This document shows positions 26,767 to 33,966 of a DNA stretch of 42,794 nt, piece by piece. The stretch lies in NCBI GenBank assembly GCA_947585115.1, contig CANPWW010000011.1:1-42794 (forward strand), read 5' to 3'. A model generated the notes under the pieces. It saw only the letters and a program-made list of their open reading frames with translations. It searched no databases and was not told the DNA's origin. Every line of letters starts with the position of its first letter. Position 1 is the stretch's first letter. Origin of the DNA: an uncultured Monoglobus sp. Lineage in GTDB: Bacteria; Bacillota; Clostridia; Monoglobales; Monoglobaceae. A program made the position numbers and the translations under genes.

Positions 26767-28041
26767 ATGACCGAGCATATCAAAAGCGGCGTGGATCTTA
26801 AGTATATCCCGGCCGAAAAGTTCAAGACCAACACAATAAGCGTGTTTTTTAACATACCTCTCGCGAAAGAGACGATAACCAAGGCGGCGCTTCTGCCCGC
26901 GGTTATGAAGCGCGGAACCGAAAAGCACAGGACCATGACCGAAATATCCAAATATCTCGACGAGCTGTACAGCGCGACGCTGCACGCGGGCATACGCGTC
27001 AAGGGCGACGGCGAGGTTTTGTATTTCACGATCGAGTATATCCGCGACGAGTTTATAGGCGAGAGCCTGACCGAAAAAATTGTTGAGCTCATGCGTGAGT
27101 TTATATTCGAGCCCCTCTGCGACGAGGGCGGCTTTGATCAAGAATATCTGGACGGCGAGAAGCAGAACCTGAAAAACGCGATCGAGGGCCTGATAAACGA
27201 TAAGCGCGAGTACGTTGAGTTCAAGTGCCGCGAGGCGATGTTTGAGGGCGAGGGCTACGGCATGTTTGAGGCTGGACGCGTCGAGGACCTGCCGGGCATC
27301 ACCCGAGGCGGACTTTATGATTTCTATAAAAACGTGATCTCGACCGCCAAGACAGATATATTCATAAGCGGCAGCTTTTCGGACTCCGCGCTCTCGGCGG
27401 TAAAAAGCGGCCTGTGCGGCGCGTTTGCCGAGAGAGGCGCGAAGTACGCGGCGACGCGCATCGCGGAAGGCTGCGGAAACGAGCCCCGCGAGATAGTCGA
27501 GGAGATACCGGTCGTGCAGAGCAAGCTGTGCATCGGCTTAAAGTGCGGCGTAGAGCCGACCTCGAAGATGTATTACGCGCTGATGCTGGGCGGCTGCGTT
27601 TTCGGCGGCAGCCCGTTCTCGAAGCTTTTCAACAACGTGCGCGAAAAGCTGAGCCTGGCCTATTACGCGGCGTCGCGCACCGAGCGCTTCAAGAGCACCA
27701 TGTTCATAAGCTGCGGAATCGAGACCGACAAGTACGGCGCGGCTCTTGATGAGATCATGGTCCAGTTTGACAAGATGAAAAACGGTGAGATCGAGGACAG
27801 CGAGATCGAGAACTCCAAGCGCTATATGAGCGGCAGGTTCACCTCGATGAAGGACAGCCTGCGCACCATGGAGGACTACTACCTGTCACAGGCGATCATG
27901 GGCAGCGACGACGGGATAGACGAGCTCATCGAGCGCACCAACGCCGTCACCAAGGCCGAGATAGTCGATGCCTTCAATAAGATTGAGATCGACGTTATAT
28001 ATTTCTTAAAAGGGAACACAAGCGAAGGAGGCGCGGAATAA
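26767..28041 (+). CDS. M16-family peptidase-like protein without zinc motif
   Basis: 424 residues; the ATG at 26767 is preferred over 26758, which sits right on the AAAGG RBS. The fold is that of an M16 (insulinase/processing-peptidase) half (LDELYSATLHAGIRVKGDGEVLYFTIEY; LAYYAASRTERFKSTMFISCGIE). Where active members have HxxEH, this protein reads LLPAVMKRGT, so it lacks the metal site and should be a partner or chaperone-like subunit. It is YmfF-like and followed with 1-bp overlap by an active-type partner. Possibly membrane-proximal, as in the B. subtilis ymfF-ymfH pair (family knowledge). Confidence 0.88.
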   Translation: MTEHIKSGVDLKYIPAEKFKTNTISVFFNIPLAKETITKAALLPAVMKRGTEKHRTMTEISKYLDELYSATLHAGIRVKGDGEVLYFTIEYIRDEFIGESLTEKIVELMREFIFEPLCDEGGFDQEYLDGEKQNLKNAIEGLINDKREYVEFKCREAMFEGEGYGMFEAGRVEDLPGITRGGLYDFYKNVISTAKTDIFISGSFSDSALSAVKSGLCGAFAERGAKYAATRIAEGCGNEPREIVEEIPVVQSKLCIGLKCGVEPTSKMYYALMLGGCVFGGSPFSKLFNNVREKLSLAYYAASRTERFKSTMFISCGIETDKYGAALDEIMVQFDKMKNGEIEDSEIENSKRYMSGRFTSMKDSLRTMEDYYLSQAIMGSDDGIDELIERTNAVTKAEIVDAFNKIEIDVIYFLKGNTSEGGAE

Positions 28042-29357
28042 TGAGCTATGAAATAAAAGAATTCGCAAGCGATGAGCTTAAAGAAAAAATGCTTTTCGCC
28101 ACGCACAAGAGCGGCCTTCGGGTTTATGTTTTCCCCAAAAAGGGATTCAGCAAATACTACGCGATATACGGCACCGACTACGGCTCGACCGACCGCGAGT
28201 TCCTCGTTCCGGGCGAGAGCGAAAAGACGGTTGTGCCCGACGGCATAGCCCATTTTCTGGAGCACAAAATGTTCGAGCAGCCCGACGGCAGCAACGCCTT
28301 TGACAGCTTCGCGGTCACGGGCGCGTCAAGCAATGCGTTCACCAGCTTTGACATGACCGCGTATCTTTTCACCTGCACCGACAGGTTTTACGAAAACCTT
28401 GATATTCTGATAGATTTTGTCAACAGCCCGTATTTCACCGACGAGAACGTCGGCAAAGAGATGGGCATAATAGGGCAGGAAATAAAGATGTACGACGACG
28501 ACCCGGGCTGGCGCGTGTTTTTCAACGCGCTGCGCGCCATGTTCCGCGACAACCCTGTGAAGATCGACATAGCCGGCACGGTGGAGAGCATATCGAAGAT
28601 CGACAAGGACATACTTTATAAGTGCTATAACACGTTCTATAATCCCGGCAACATGATACTGGTGCTTGTGGGCGACGTGGACATAAACGAGGTCATGAAC
28701 CGCCTCGACAAGCGCATGGGCGATGAGAAAAATCTGGGCGAGATAAAAAGACCGGAAATCCGCGAGCCCGCCGAGCGCGTCACCGAGTTTGCCGAGCAGC
28801 GCCTCGTGGTGTCGCAGCCGATGTTCAATATCGGCTTTAAGGACATAACGCCGTTCACGAGCGGCGAGGAGCTGGCAAAGCGCGAGGCCGCAACCGAGAT
28901 AATACTCGACACCCTGTTCGGCAAGAGCAGCGATTTTTATATGGAGCTGTACGGCGAGGGACTGATCGACAGCGGATTCAGCGTCGAGACCGAGCTCGAA
29001 AAGCGCTACGGATTCTCGCTGATGGGCGGCGAGTCGAAAGACCCCAAAGCGGTGTATGAAAAAATCAAGGAGCGGATTCGGAAGGCTCAAAAAGAGGGCA
29101 TAGACAAGTCCGATATCGAGCGCACCAAAAAGGTGATGAAGGCCTCGGGAATAAAGCTGTTTAACTATATCGAGGGCATGGGCAACGCCTATATCAGAAT
29201 GCTGCTCAAAGGCATTAATCCGCTTGATTACAACAGAATTATCGACAGCGTGACATACGATGATATTATGGCGCGCCTCAAGACCCATTTTGACACAAAC
29301 AACTGCGTGCTCTCAACGGTGCTGCCGACCGGGAGCGGCGGGGAGGCGGAGCGATGA
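28041..29357 (+). CDS. M16-family zinc peptidase (YmfH-like)
   Basis: 438 residues. Zinc motif HFLEH (H71, E74, H75) is intact, with the distal Glu in GKEMGIIGQEI near residue 146. C-terminal half shows the typical non-catalytic M16 half (LVVSQPMFNIGFKDI; SLMGGESKDP). It overlaps the inactive partner upstream by 1 bp (TAATG) and lgt downstream by 4 bp (ATGA). It probably forms a heterodimer that degrades peptides, perhaps in the cytoplasm since no signal peptide is seen. Confidence 0.93.
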   Translation: MSYEIKEFASDELKEKMLFATHKSGLRVYVFPKKGFSKYYAIYGTDYGSTDREFLVPGESEKTVVPDGIAHFLEHKMFEQPDGSNAFDSFAVTGASSNAFTSFDMTAYLFTCTDRFYENLDILIDFVNSPYFTDENVGKEMGIIGQEIKMYDDDPGWRVFFNALRAMFRDNPVKIDIAGTVESISKIDKDILYKCYNTFYNPGNMILVLVGDVDINEVMNRLDKRMGDEKNLGEIKRPEIREPAERVTEFAEQRLVVSQPMFNIGFKDITPFTSGEELAKREAATEIILDTLFGKSSDFYMELYGEGLIDSGFSVETELEKRYGFSLMGGESKDPKAVYEKIKERIRKAQKEGIDKSDIERTKKVMKASGIKLFNYIEGMGNAYIRMLLKGINPLDYNRIIDSVTYDDIMARLKTHFDTNNCVLSTVLPTGSGGEAER

Positions 29358-30157
29358 CCAACAGGATATCATTCCCGGGCCTCGGCCTTGATTTCACGAT
29401 AAACCGGGCGGCGTTCACGATCGGCGGCGTTAATATCTACTGGTACGGCATAATACTCGCCGTGGGAATGATGGTCGGCCTGTTTTACGCGTTCCGCGAG
29501 TTTAAAAAACAGGGCCTCAAGCAGGACGACGCGCTCAACATGTTTTTGATTGCGGTTCCGGTCTCGATCATCTGCGCCAGGCTGTACTACGTGATATTCA
29601 GCTTTGATATGTACAGAGGCGATCTGCTCAGCGTGTTCGACATACGCAGCGGCGGCATCGCGGTCTACGGCAGCTTTATCGGAGCCGCGGCGGTGGTTAT
29701 CATATACTGCCTGAAAAAGAAGATCAGCCTCGGCAAGGTGCTGGACATTCTGGCGGTCGGATTCCTGACAGGTCAGGCGATAGGCCGCTGGGGCAACTTT
29801 GTGAACGGCGAGGCGTATGGCGGGCCCTGCTCTATGCCCTGGGCGATGACTGTCGCGCCGACCGACGGCTCGGTCGCTGCCGAGAGCGTTCACCCGACGT
29901 TTTTGTACGAGAGCCTTTGGGACGCGCTGGGCGTGCTGCTGCTTTTGCTCTACAAACGCCGCAAAAAGTTTGACGGCGAGGTGTTCTGCCTCTACATATT
30001 GTGGTACGGCATAGGCAGGTTCTGGATAGAAGGCATGAGGACCGACTCGCTATACTTAGGCCCGATAAGAATATCGCAGCTTGTGGCGCTGGTCTCGGCG
30101 GCAGCGGCCGCGGCGGCGATAATAATAATCAGAAAAAAGTCAAAATCCAAAGAATAA
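29354..30157 (+). CDS. lgt: Prolipoprotein diacylglyceryl transferase
   Basis: 267 residues, seven membrane segments. Transfers the diacylglyceryl group of phosphatidylglycerol to the lipobox Cys of exported prolipoproteins. Landmarks: YWYGIILAVGMMVG, FDIRSGGIAVYGSFIG, GRWGNFVNGEAYG (the Lgt signature), and HPTFLYESLWD with GIGRFWIEGMRTDSLYLG near the end. Starts inside the M16 gene stop; translationally coupled. Confidence 0.96.
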   Translation: MTNRISFPGLGLDFTINRAAFTIGGVNIYWYGIILAVGMMVGLFYAFREFKKQGLKQDDALNMFLIAVPVSIICARLYYVIFSFDMYRGDLLSVFDIRSGGIAVYGSFIGAAAVVIIYCLKKKISLGKVLDILAVGFLTGQAIGRWGNFVNGEAYGGPCSMPWAMTVAPTDGSVAAESVHPTFLYESLWDALGVLLLLLYKRRKKFDGEVFCLYILWYGIGRFWIEGMRTDSLYLGPIRISQLVALVSAAAAAAAIIIIRKKSKSKE

Positions 30158-30170
30158 CGGGAGGCCGAAT

Positions 30171-30308
30171 ATGGAACAGGATATTCAGATATTAAAGCAG
30201 AGAATGGCGGAGCTGATAAGCTCCGACGACGTGAAATACGAGGATATTTACAAAATGAAGCTCGAAATGGACGCCCTGATCGACAAATATTACTTTGAAA
30301 ATATTTAA
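30171..30308 (+). CDS. Spo0E-like aspartyl-phosphatase peptide
   Basis: Only 45 residues. RBS GGGAGG precedes the ATG, 13 bp after lgt. The sequence MEQDIQILKQRMAELISSDD, then KMKLEMDALIDKYY, matches the two-helix hairpin of the Spo0E family, which dephosphorylates the sporulation regulator Spo0A. The hallmark SQELD is changed to KLEMD; the key Asp is kept but Ser and Gln are not, so phosphatase activity is uncertain. Suggests a sporulating host. Confidence 0.7.
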   Translation: MEQDIQILKQRMAELISSDDVKYEDIYKMKLEMDALIDKYYFENI

Positions 30309-30317
30309 AATCTTTTG

Positions 30318-30346
30318 TTGACAGCGGCGCCTTTCGGTGCTAAAAT
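30318..30346 (+). promoter_or_regulatory. Candidate promoter upstream of the hydG operon
   Basis: TTGACA (30318-30323), 17 bp, TAAAAT (30341-30346). The leader would run about 340 nt through repeats to the TM1266-type gene, starting with a small CCGAGGG/CCCGAGG hairpin near 30362-30380. Confidence 0.55.
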
Positions 30347-30390
30347 AAATACGACCTGACACCGAGGGTTCGTCCCGAGGGTGAAGGCAA

Positions 30391-30660
30391 CGTAGTGATT
30401 AGTGATTAGCGAATAGCGAATACGCGGAAATAACTATCCGAAAACTTTGCATTGTGCCCGCGTTCCCTACGACGGTGGTTTGCAAAATACCTGCCTCGCC
30501 CCTTGGGGAGAGGTGCCCGCTTGCGGGCGGAGAGGGGTCTCCAATGTGATTCGGAACATAAACCCCTCTCAGTCAGCTCCGCTGACAGCTCTCCCCAAGG
30601 GGCGAGCCTGTAGGGGCGGATATCATCCGCCCGCGTTTCCCTATTCCCTAGTACCTATGT
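30391..30660. repeat. Composite intergenic repeats before the hydG operon
   Basis: No gene lies between 30309 and 30695. It contains a heptamer array (AACG TAGTGAT TAGTGAT TAGCGAA TAGCGAA TACGCGG, 30390-30428), facing D units with inner stems GCCCGC-TT-GCGGGC (30508-30523) and GTCAGC-TCC-GCTGAC (30573-30587), a C hairpin (30610-30634) and a second heptamer-like array (30640-30660). Confidence 0.75.
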
Positions 30661-30695
30661 TGTTTTCTCCCTCATTTATGAAGGGAGGTTTTTTT

Positions 30696-30944
30696 ATGCA
30701 GCAGAACCGTGTCGCGCTGATCGGGATCATCGTTGAGGATCTGTCTGTGACCGACAGGATCAACGAGGTCATCCACGATTACAGCTCATACATAGTCGGC
30801 AGAATGGGCATACCATACCGCAGCCGAGGCGTCGCGATAATCAGCCTCGTGATCGACGCGCCCGCCGACGTTATATCCGGTCTTTCGGGCAGGCTCGGCA
30901 TGATAAATAATGTCAGCGTTAAGGCCCAGTACACAAAAATATAA
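30696..30944 (+). CDS. TM1266-type [FeFe]-hydrogenase system regulator
   Basis: 82 residues from the ATG at 30696 with GGGAGG. The sequence RVALIGIIVEDLSVTDRINEVIHDYSSYIVGRMGIPYRSRGVAIISLVIDAP with alternating strand/helix pattern is the TM1266 family, an ACT-like ferredoxin-fold protein usually next to hydrogenase maturation genes. It is followed by hydG 27 bp later. Proposed as a regulator; mechanism unknown. Confidence 0.88.
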   Translation: MQQNRVALIGIIVEDLSVTDRINEVIHDYSSYIVGRMGIPYRSRGVAIISLVIDAPADVISGLSGRLGMINNVSVKAQYTKI

Positions 30945-30971
30945 ACATATCAAAAGGAGAGATTTTTTATC

Positions 30972-32405
30972 ATGGAAAAAACTTATAAATACGACGTTAA
31001 ATCCCCGATTGCCGAGGAGTTCATAAACGACGATGAGATCAACGAAACGCTCAAATACGCCGTGGAAAACAGCAAGAACCGCGAACTTATAGAGTCGATA
31101 ATCGAAAAGGCGCGCGAGTGCAAAGGCCTGACCCATCGCGAGGCTGCGGTGCTGCTCGACTGCGAGCTGGACGACTTAAACGAAAAGATGTTCGCTCTGG
31201 CAAAAGATATAAAAGAAAAGATCTACGGCAGGCGCATCGTGCTGTTCGCGCCGCTGTATCTTTCCAACTACTGCGTAAACGGCTGCGTCTACTGTCCGTA
31301 CCACGCCAAGAACAAGACCATCTGCCGCAAAAAGCTGACGCAGGAGGACGTGAAGGCCGAGACGATCGCCCTGCAGGACATGGGTCACAAGCGTCTGGCG
31401 CTCGAGGCCGGCGAGGATCCCGTCAACAACCCGATCGAGTATATACTTGAGTGCATCGACACCATATACAACATAAAGCACAAAAACGGCGCCATACGCC
31501 GCGTAAATGTTAACATAGCCGCGACCACGGTCGAGAACTACAAGCGCCTTAAAGACGCGGGAATCGGCACGTATATTCTGTTCCAGGAGACGTATAACAA
31601 AGAGAATTATCTGAGCCTGCATCCGGCGGGCCCCAAGCACGACTACGCCTACCATACCGAGGCGATGGACCGCGCTATGACCGCGGGCATCGACGACGTG
31701 GGCTGCGGCGTGCTGTTCGGGCTGAACCTTTACCGCTATGATCTGGTCGGACTTCTGATGCACGCCGAGCATCTTGAGGCGGCGTTCGGAGTGGGCCCGC
31801 ACACCATCAGCGTTCCGCGCATCTGCCCCGCCGACGACATCGACGTCAACGACTTTTCAAACGCCGTGTCCGACGAGATTTTCCACAAGATAATCGCGGT
31901 CATCAGGATAGCGGTGCCGTACACCGGAATGATAATTTCTACCCGCGAGAGCGAAAAGAGCCGCGAAAAGGCGCTTGAGCTGGGAATCTCCCAGATAAGC
32001 GGCGGCTCGCGCACCAGCGTCGGCGGCTACGCCGAGCCCGAGCCCGAGGAGGAAAACTCGGCGCAGTTCGACACCAGCGACCGCAGAACCCTCGACGAGG
32101 TGATAAACTGGCTGGTGGGCCTCGGATATATACCCAGCTTTTGCACCGCCTGCTACCGCGAGGGCAGAACCGGCGACCGCTTTATGCCGCTCGCCAAGTC
32201 GGGCGCGATACAGAATTGCTGCCAGCCCAACGCGCTTATCACCCTCAAGGAGTACCTCGAGGACTACGCCTCGCCCGAGACCAAGATAAACGGCGAAAAG
32301 CTGATAGAGCAGGAAATTAAAAAGGTGCCCAACCCGAAGGTTTATAGCACCACCAAGGAATACCTGAAAAAAATCGAGCAAGGCGCCAGAGATTTCAGGT
32401 TTTAA
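30972..32405 (+). CDS. hydG: [FeFe]-hydrogenase maturase HydG (tyrosine lyase)
   Basis: 477 residues. Radical SAM enzyme that cleaves tyrosine to give the CO and cyanide ligands of the H-cluster. The SAM cluster motif is CVNGCVYC (C101, C105, C108), the C-x3-C-x2-C of HydG; the second cluster motif near the C-terminus is CTACYREGRTGDRFM. RBS AAAAGGAG. HydE, HydF and the hydrogenase are not in the window. Its stop is followed at once by element X. Confidence 0.97.
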   Translation: MEKTYKYDVKSPIAEEFINDDEINETLKYAVENSKNRELIESIIEKARECKGLTHREAAVLLDCELDDLNEKMFALAKDIKEKIYGRRIVLFAPLYLSNYCVNGCVYCPYHAKNKTICRKKLTQEDVKAETIALQDMGHKRLALEAGEDPVNNPIEYILECIDTIYNIKHKNGAIRRVNVNIAATTVENYKRLKDAGIGTYILFQETYNKENYLSLHPAGPKHDYAYHTEAMDRAMTAGIDDVGCGVLFGLNLYRYDLVGLLMHAEHLEAAFGVGPHTISVPRICPADDIDVNDFSNAVSDEIFHKIIAVIRIAVPYTGMIISTRESEKSREKALELGISQISGGSRTSVGGYAEPEPEEENSAQFDTSDRRTLDEVINWLVGLGYIPSFCTACYREGRTGDRFMPLAKSGAIQNCCQPNALITLKEYLEDYASPETKINGEKLIEQEIKKVPNPKVYSTTKEYLKKIEQGARDFRF

Positions 32406-32419
32406 TAACGAAATTAAAT

Positions 32420-32603
32420 ATAAATGTCTCACATATCTCACATGATTCTCACATAAATTTGAGGTATGTGAGACACCGCAAAGCCCGTGGATACGTTGTT
32501 TTTGAGACAATGTCTCACATTCTCACATAATTTTCAAATATATATCTATAAGAATAAAACAAAAATTTATAACAGTATTGTTTTCACGCGAGAATGTGAG
32601 AAC
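32420..32603 (-). repeat. Element X, copy R (GTGAG-word, AT-rich core)
   Basis: Same layout as copy L at 18655, on the opposite strand. The inverted pair CTCACATTCTCAC (32514-32526) and GCGAGAATGTGAG (32588-32600) flanks a 61-bp core nearly identical to that of copy L. Further words: CTCAC at 32428, 32437 and 32448 (spacing 9 and 11), GTGAG at 32468. An extra palindrome GAGACAATGTCTC (32504-32516) is specific to this copy. Confidence 0.75.
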
Positions 32604-32820
32604 GTAGGGAATTGGGCGTCCGTTTGCCTCGCCCCTTGGGGAGAGGTGCCCGCTTGCGGGCGGAGAGGGGTCAACGTAGGGACTAGGGACTAGGAACCCC
32701 TCTCAGTCACCTACGGTGACAGCTCTCCCCAAGGGGCGAGCCGGGACGTCCGGGGCCGTCCCCTACGAAATTGGTACGCAAAATGTTGTAGGGGCGGATA
32801 TCATCCGCCCGTTTGTTTTG
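32604..32820. repeat. Composite intergenic repeats (D, A, D and C)
   Basis: D unit with GCCCGC-TT-GCGGGC (32643-32658), heptamers AACG TAGGGAC TAGGGAC TAGG (32670-32693), inverse D unit with GTCACC-TAC-GGTGAC (32706-32721), a GGGACG/CGTCCC run and a C hairpin (32789-32815). They separate element X from the small RNA promoter. Confidence 0.75.
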
Positions 32821-32838
32821 TCCGAATCATATTTATCC

Positions 32839-32867
32839 TTGACACAGACCCGAATTTGTGGTAATAT
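32839..32867 (+). promoter_or_regulatory. Promoter of small RNA copy R
   Basis: TTGACA (32839-32844), 17 bp, TAATAT (32862-32867). Conserved with the copy L promoter, including ATCATATT and ATCC before the -35. Confidence 0.88.
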
Positions 32868-32873
32868 AAATTT

Positions 32874-33044
32874 GCCAAGCAAATCCGAATAATTATGGAA
32901 TTTATACTTTTTAAAAAGCAATAGTTTTATTTCGTAAAAAATGCGGAATATTTATGCTTTTGCTTTACGAAAGTATAAATTCGGGTTTGTTTGGCGACAA
33001 CGAGGTTCCGCATTTTCCGCGGCGCTTCGTGTGCCGCGTTTTTT
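32874..33044 (+). ncRNA. Rod-shaped small RNA, copy R
   Basis: RNA of about 170 nt. GCCAAGCAAATCCGAA (32874-32889) pairs with TTCGGGTTTGTTTGGC (32980-32995) in a 16-bp closing stem; then AATTTATACTTT (32899-32910) with AAAGTATAAATT (32970-32981), and TTTCGTAAA (32930-32938) with TTTACGAAA (32964-32972); edges overlap, so stems compete. A GC-rich segment (33000-33016) follows and the terminator closes the RNA. Ends and promoter match copy L; the interior is AT-rich and divergent. No open frame with an RBS was seen. Possible 6S-like or novel RNA. Confidence 0.75.
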
Positions 33045-33047
33045 ATT
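33018..33047 (+). terminator. Terminator of small RNA copy R
   Basis: CGCGGCGC (33018-33025) pairs with GTGCCGCG (33031-33038, one G-U), followed by TTTTTT. As in copy L, an upstream segment (ACGAGGTTCCGC, 32999-33010) can pair with its 5' arm. Confidence 0.85.
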
Positions 33048-33265
33048 TGCGCGATGCTCTGAGGGCCTAATTAATTAAACCACGGGCGGCAATATGCCGC
33101 CCGCCTGCCTCTCCCCTTGGGGAGAGCCTAACACATACGTTCGCGGGAAAATGCGAATGAATTTCGCCAAATCAACTCCGCGTATTCGCTATTCGCTAAT
33201 TACTAATCGCTACGTTGGCTGAGGGGGGATCCTAGTCCCTAGATCCTATTCCCTAGTCCCTACGT
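33048..33265. repeat. Composite intergenic repeats after small RNA copy R
   Basis: The first bases (AGGGCCTAATTAATTAAAC, 33062-33080) match, inverted, the end of the left block, followed by a C hairpin (33084-33104). Then come a partial D unit, heptamers on the minus strand (33180-33215 and 33233-33265) and a CGCGGG-like hairpin. The last array supplies the stop codon of the nitroreductase. Confidence 0.7.
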
Positions 33266-33803
33266 TTATCTCACTCATCGGGCGTTTGGGGACGTTTATT
33301 ACTCCGTTTTCGTCCTCGTAATATTTTATGTTTCCGTCTGTCTCATCAACGACGCGGCTTTCCTGCGCCGGATAACCCACCGCCAGCAGGTACAGAACCT
33401 CGTGCTTGGTGCCCAGCATTTCCTTGAGCTTCGCCCTGTCGATGGCGCCCAGCCAGCAGGTGCCCAGACCCATTTCATGCGCCGCCAGCATCATGGTCGT
33501 GACCGCCGCGCCCGCGTCGGGCTCAAAGGTCTTTTTTATGCCCGCGTCGCCCAGGATCGCTATGTAGCACAGCGGCCTCTCGTTCTCGGCCGGGTCCCAA
33601 TCGGTCAGATAGCCCGCCCATTTGGTGCAGGGATAGACCTCCCTATGGTTCCTCATCACCGCGTACTTGATCGGCTGCATGTTGGCGCCGCTGGCGGCGT
33701 AACGTGCGGCGTCGATGATCGTTTCGATGTCCTTTTGCGGAACATCCTGCTGTTTGAATTTTCTGATGCTTCTGCGTCCTTTGATCGCGTCAATTACATT
33801 CAT
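33246..33803 (-). CDS. Nitroreductase-family FMN oxidoreductase
   Basis: 185 residues; ATG at 33803 has AAAGGAG. FMN-binding pattern: RRSIRKF at the N-terminus, AARYAASGANMQPIKYAVM in the middle, and MGLGTCWLGA near residue 120 (nitroreductase signature). It resembles the small single-domain nitroreductases that reduce nitro compounds or flavin-dependent substrates with NAD(P)H; the substrate is unknown. The last six residues (NVGTRE) and the stop derive from a heptamer array, so the natural C-terminus may have been changed. Promoter with an operator-like palindrome upstream. Confidence 0.9.
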   Translation of the reverse strand: MNVIDAIKGRRSIRKFKQQDVPQKDIETIIDAARYAASGANMQPIKYAVMRNHREVYPCTKWAGYLTDWDPAENERPLCYIAILGDAGIKKTFEPDAGAAVTTMMLAAHEMGLGTCWLGAIDRAKLKEMLGTKHEVLYLLAVGYPAQESRVVDETDGNIKYYEDENGVINVPKRPMSEINVGTRE

Positions 33804-33836
33804 AATATCGCTCCTTTCGAAAATATCTTTTCTATA

Positions 33837-33865
33837 ATGATACACAATATATTGTATATTGTCAA
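33837..33865 (-). promoter_or_regulatory. Nitroreductase promoter with palindromic operator
   Basis: Minus strand TTGACA (33860-33865), 17 bp, TATCAT (33837-33842). The spacer holds a perfect 12-bp palindrome, ACAATATATTGT (33844-33855), placed as a repressor site would be. Confidence 0.7.
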
Positions 33866-33966
33866 ATTGTTTTTGTTTTGTATTATACTATTAACAGAAT
33901 CGTAATGTTTTTTGTCCGACTTTGTAGTATAATTATTCTGTAGATTTGTGAATCAAAGGTGATTAA

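Noticed and set aside
30347-30390. A riboswitch in the leader of the hydG operon
   Set aside because: Only a small CCGAGGG/CCCGAGG hairpin is visible, without any known aptamer motif.
32487-32693. A 68-codon frame in element X and the next repeats
   Set aside because: It runs through the AT-rich core, a D hairpin and a heptamer array; no RBS and no protein signature.
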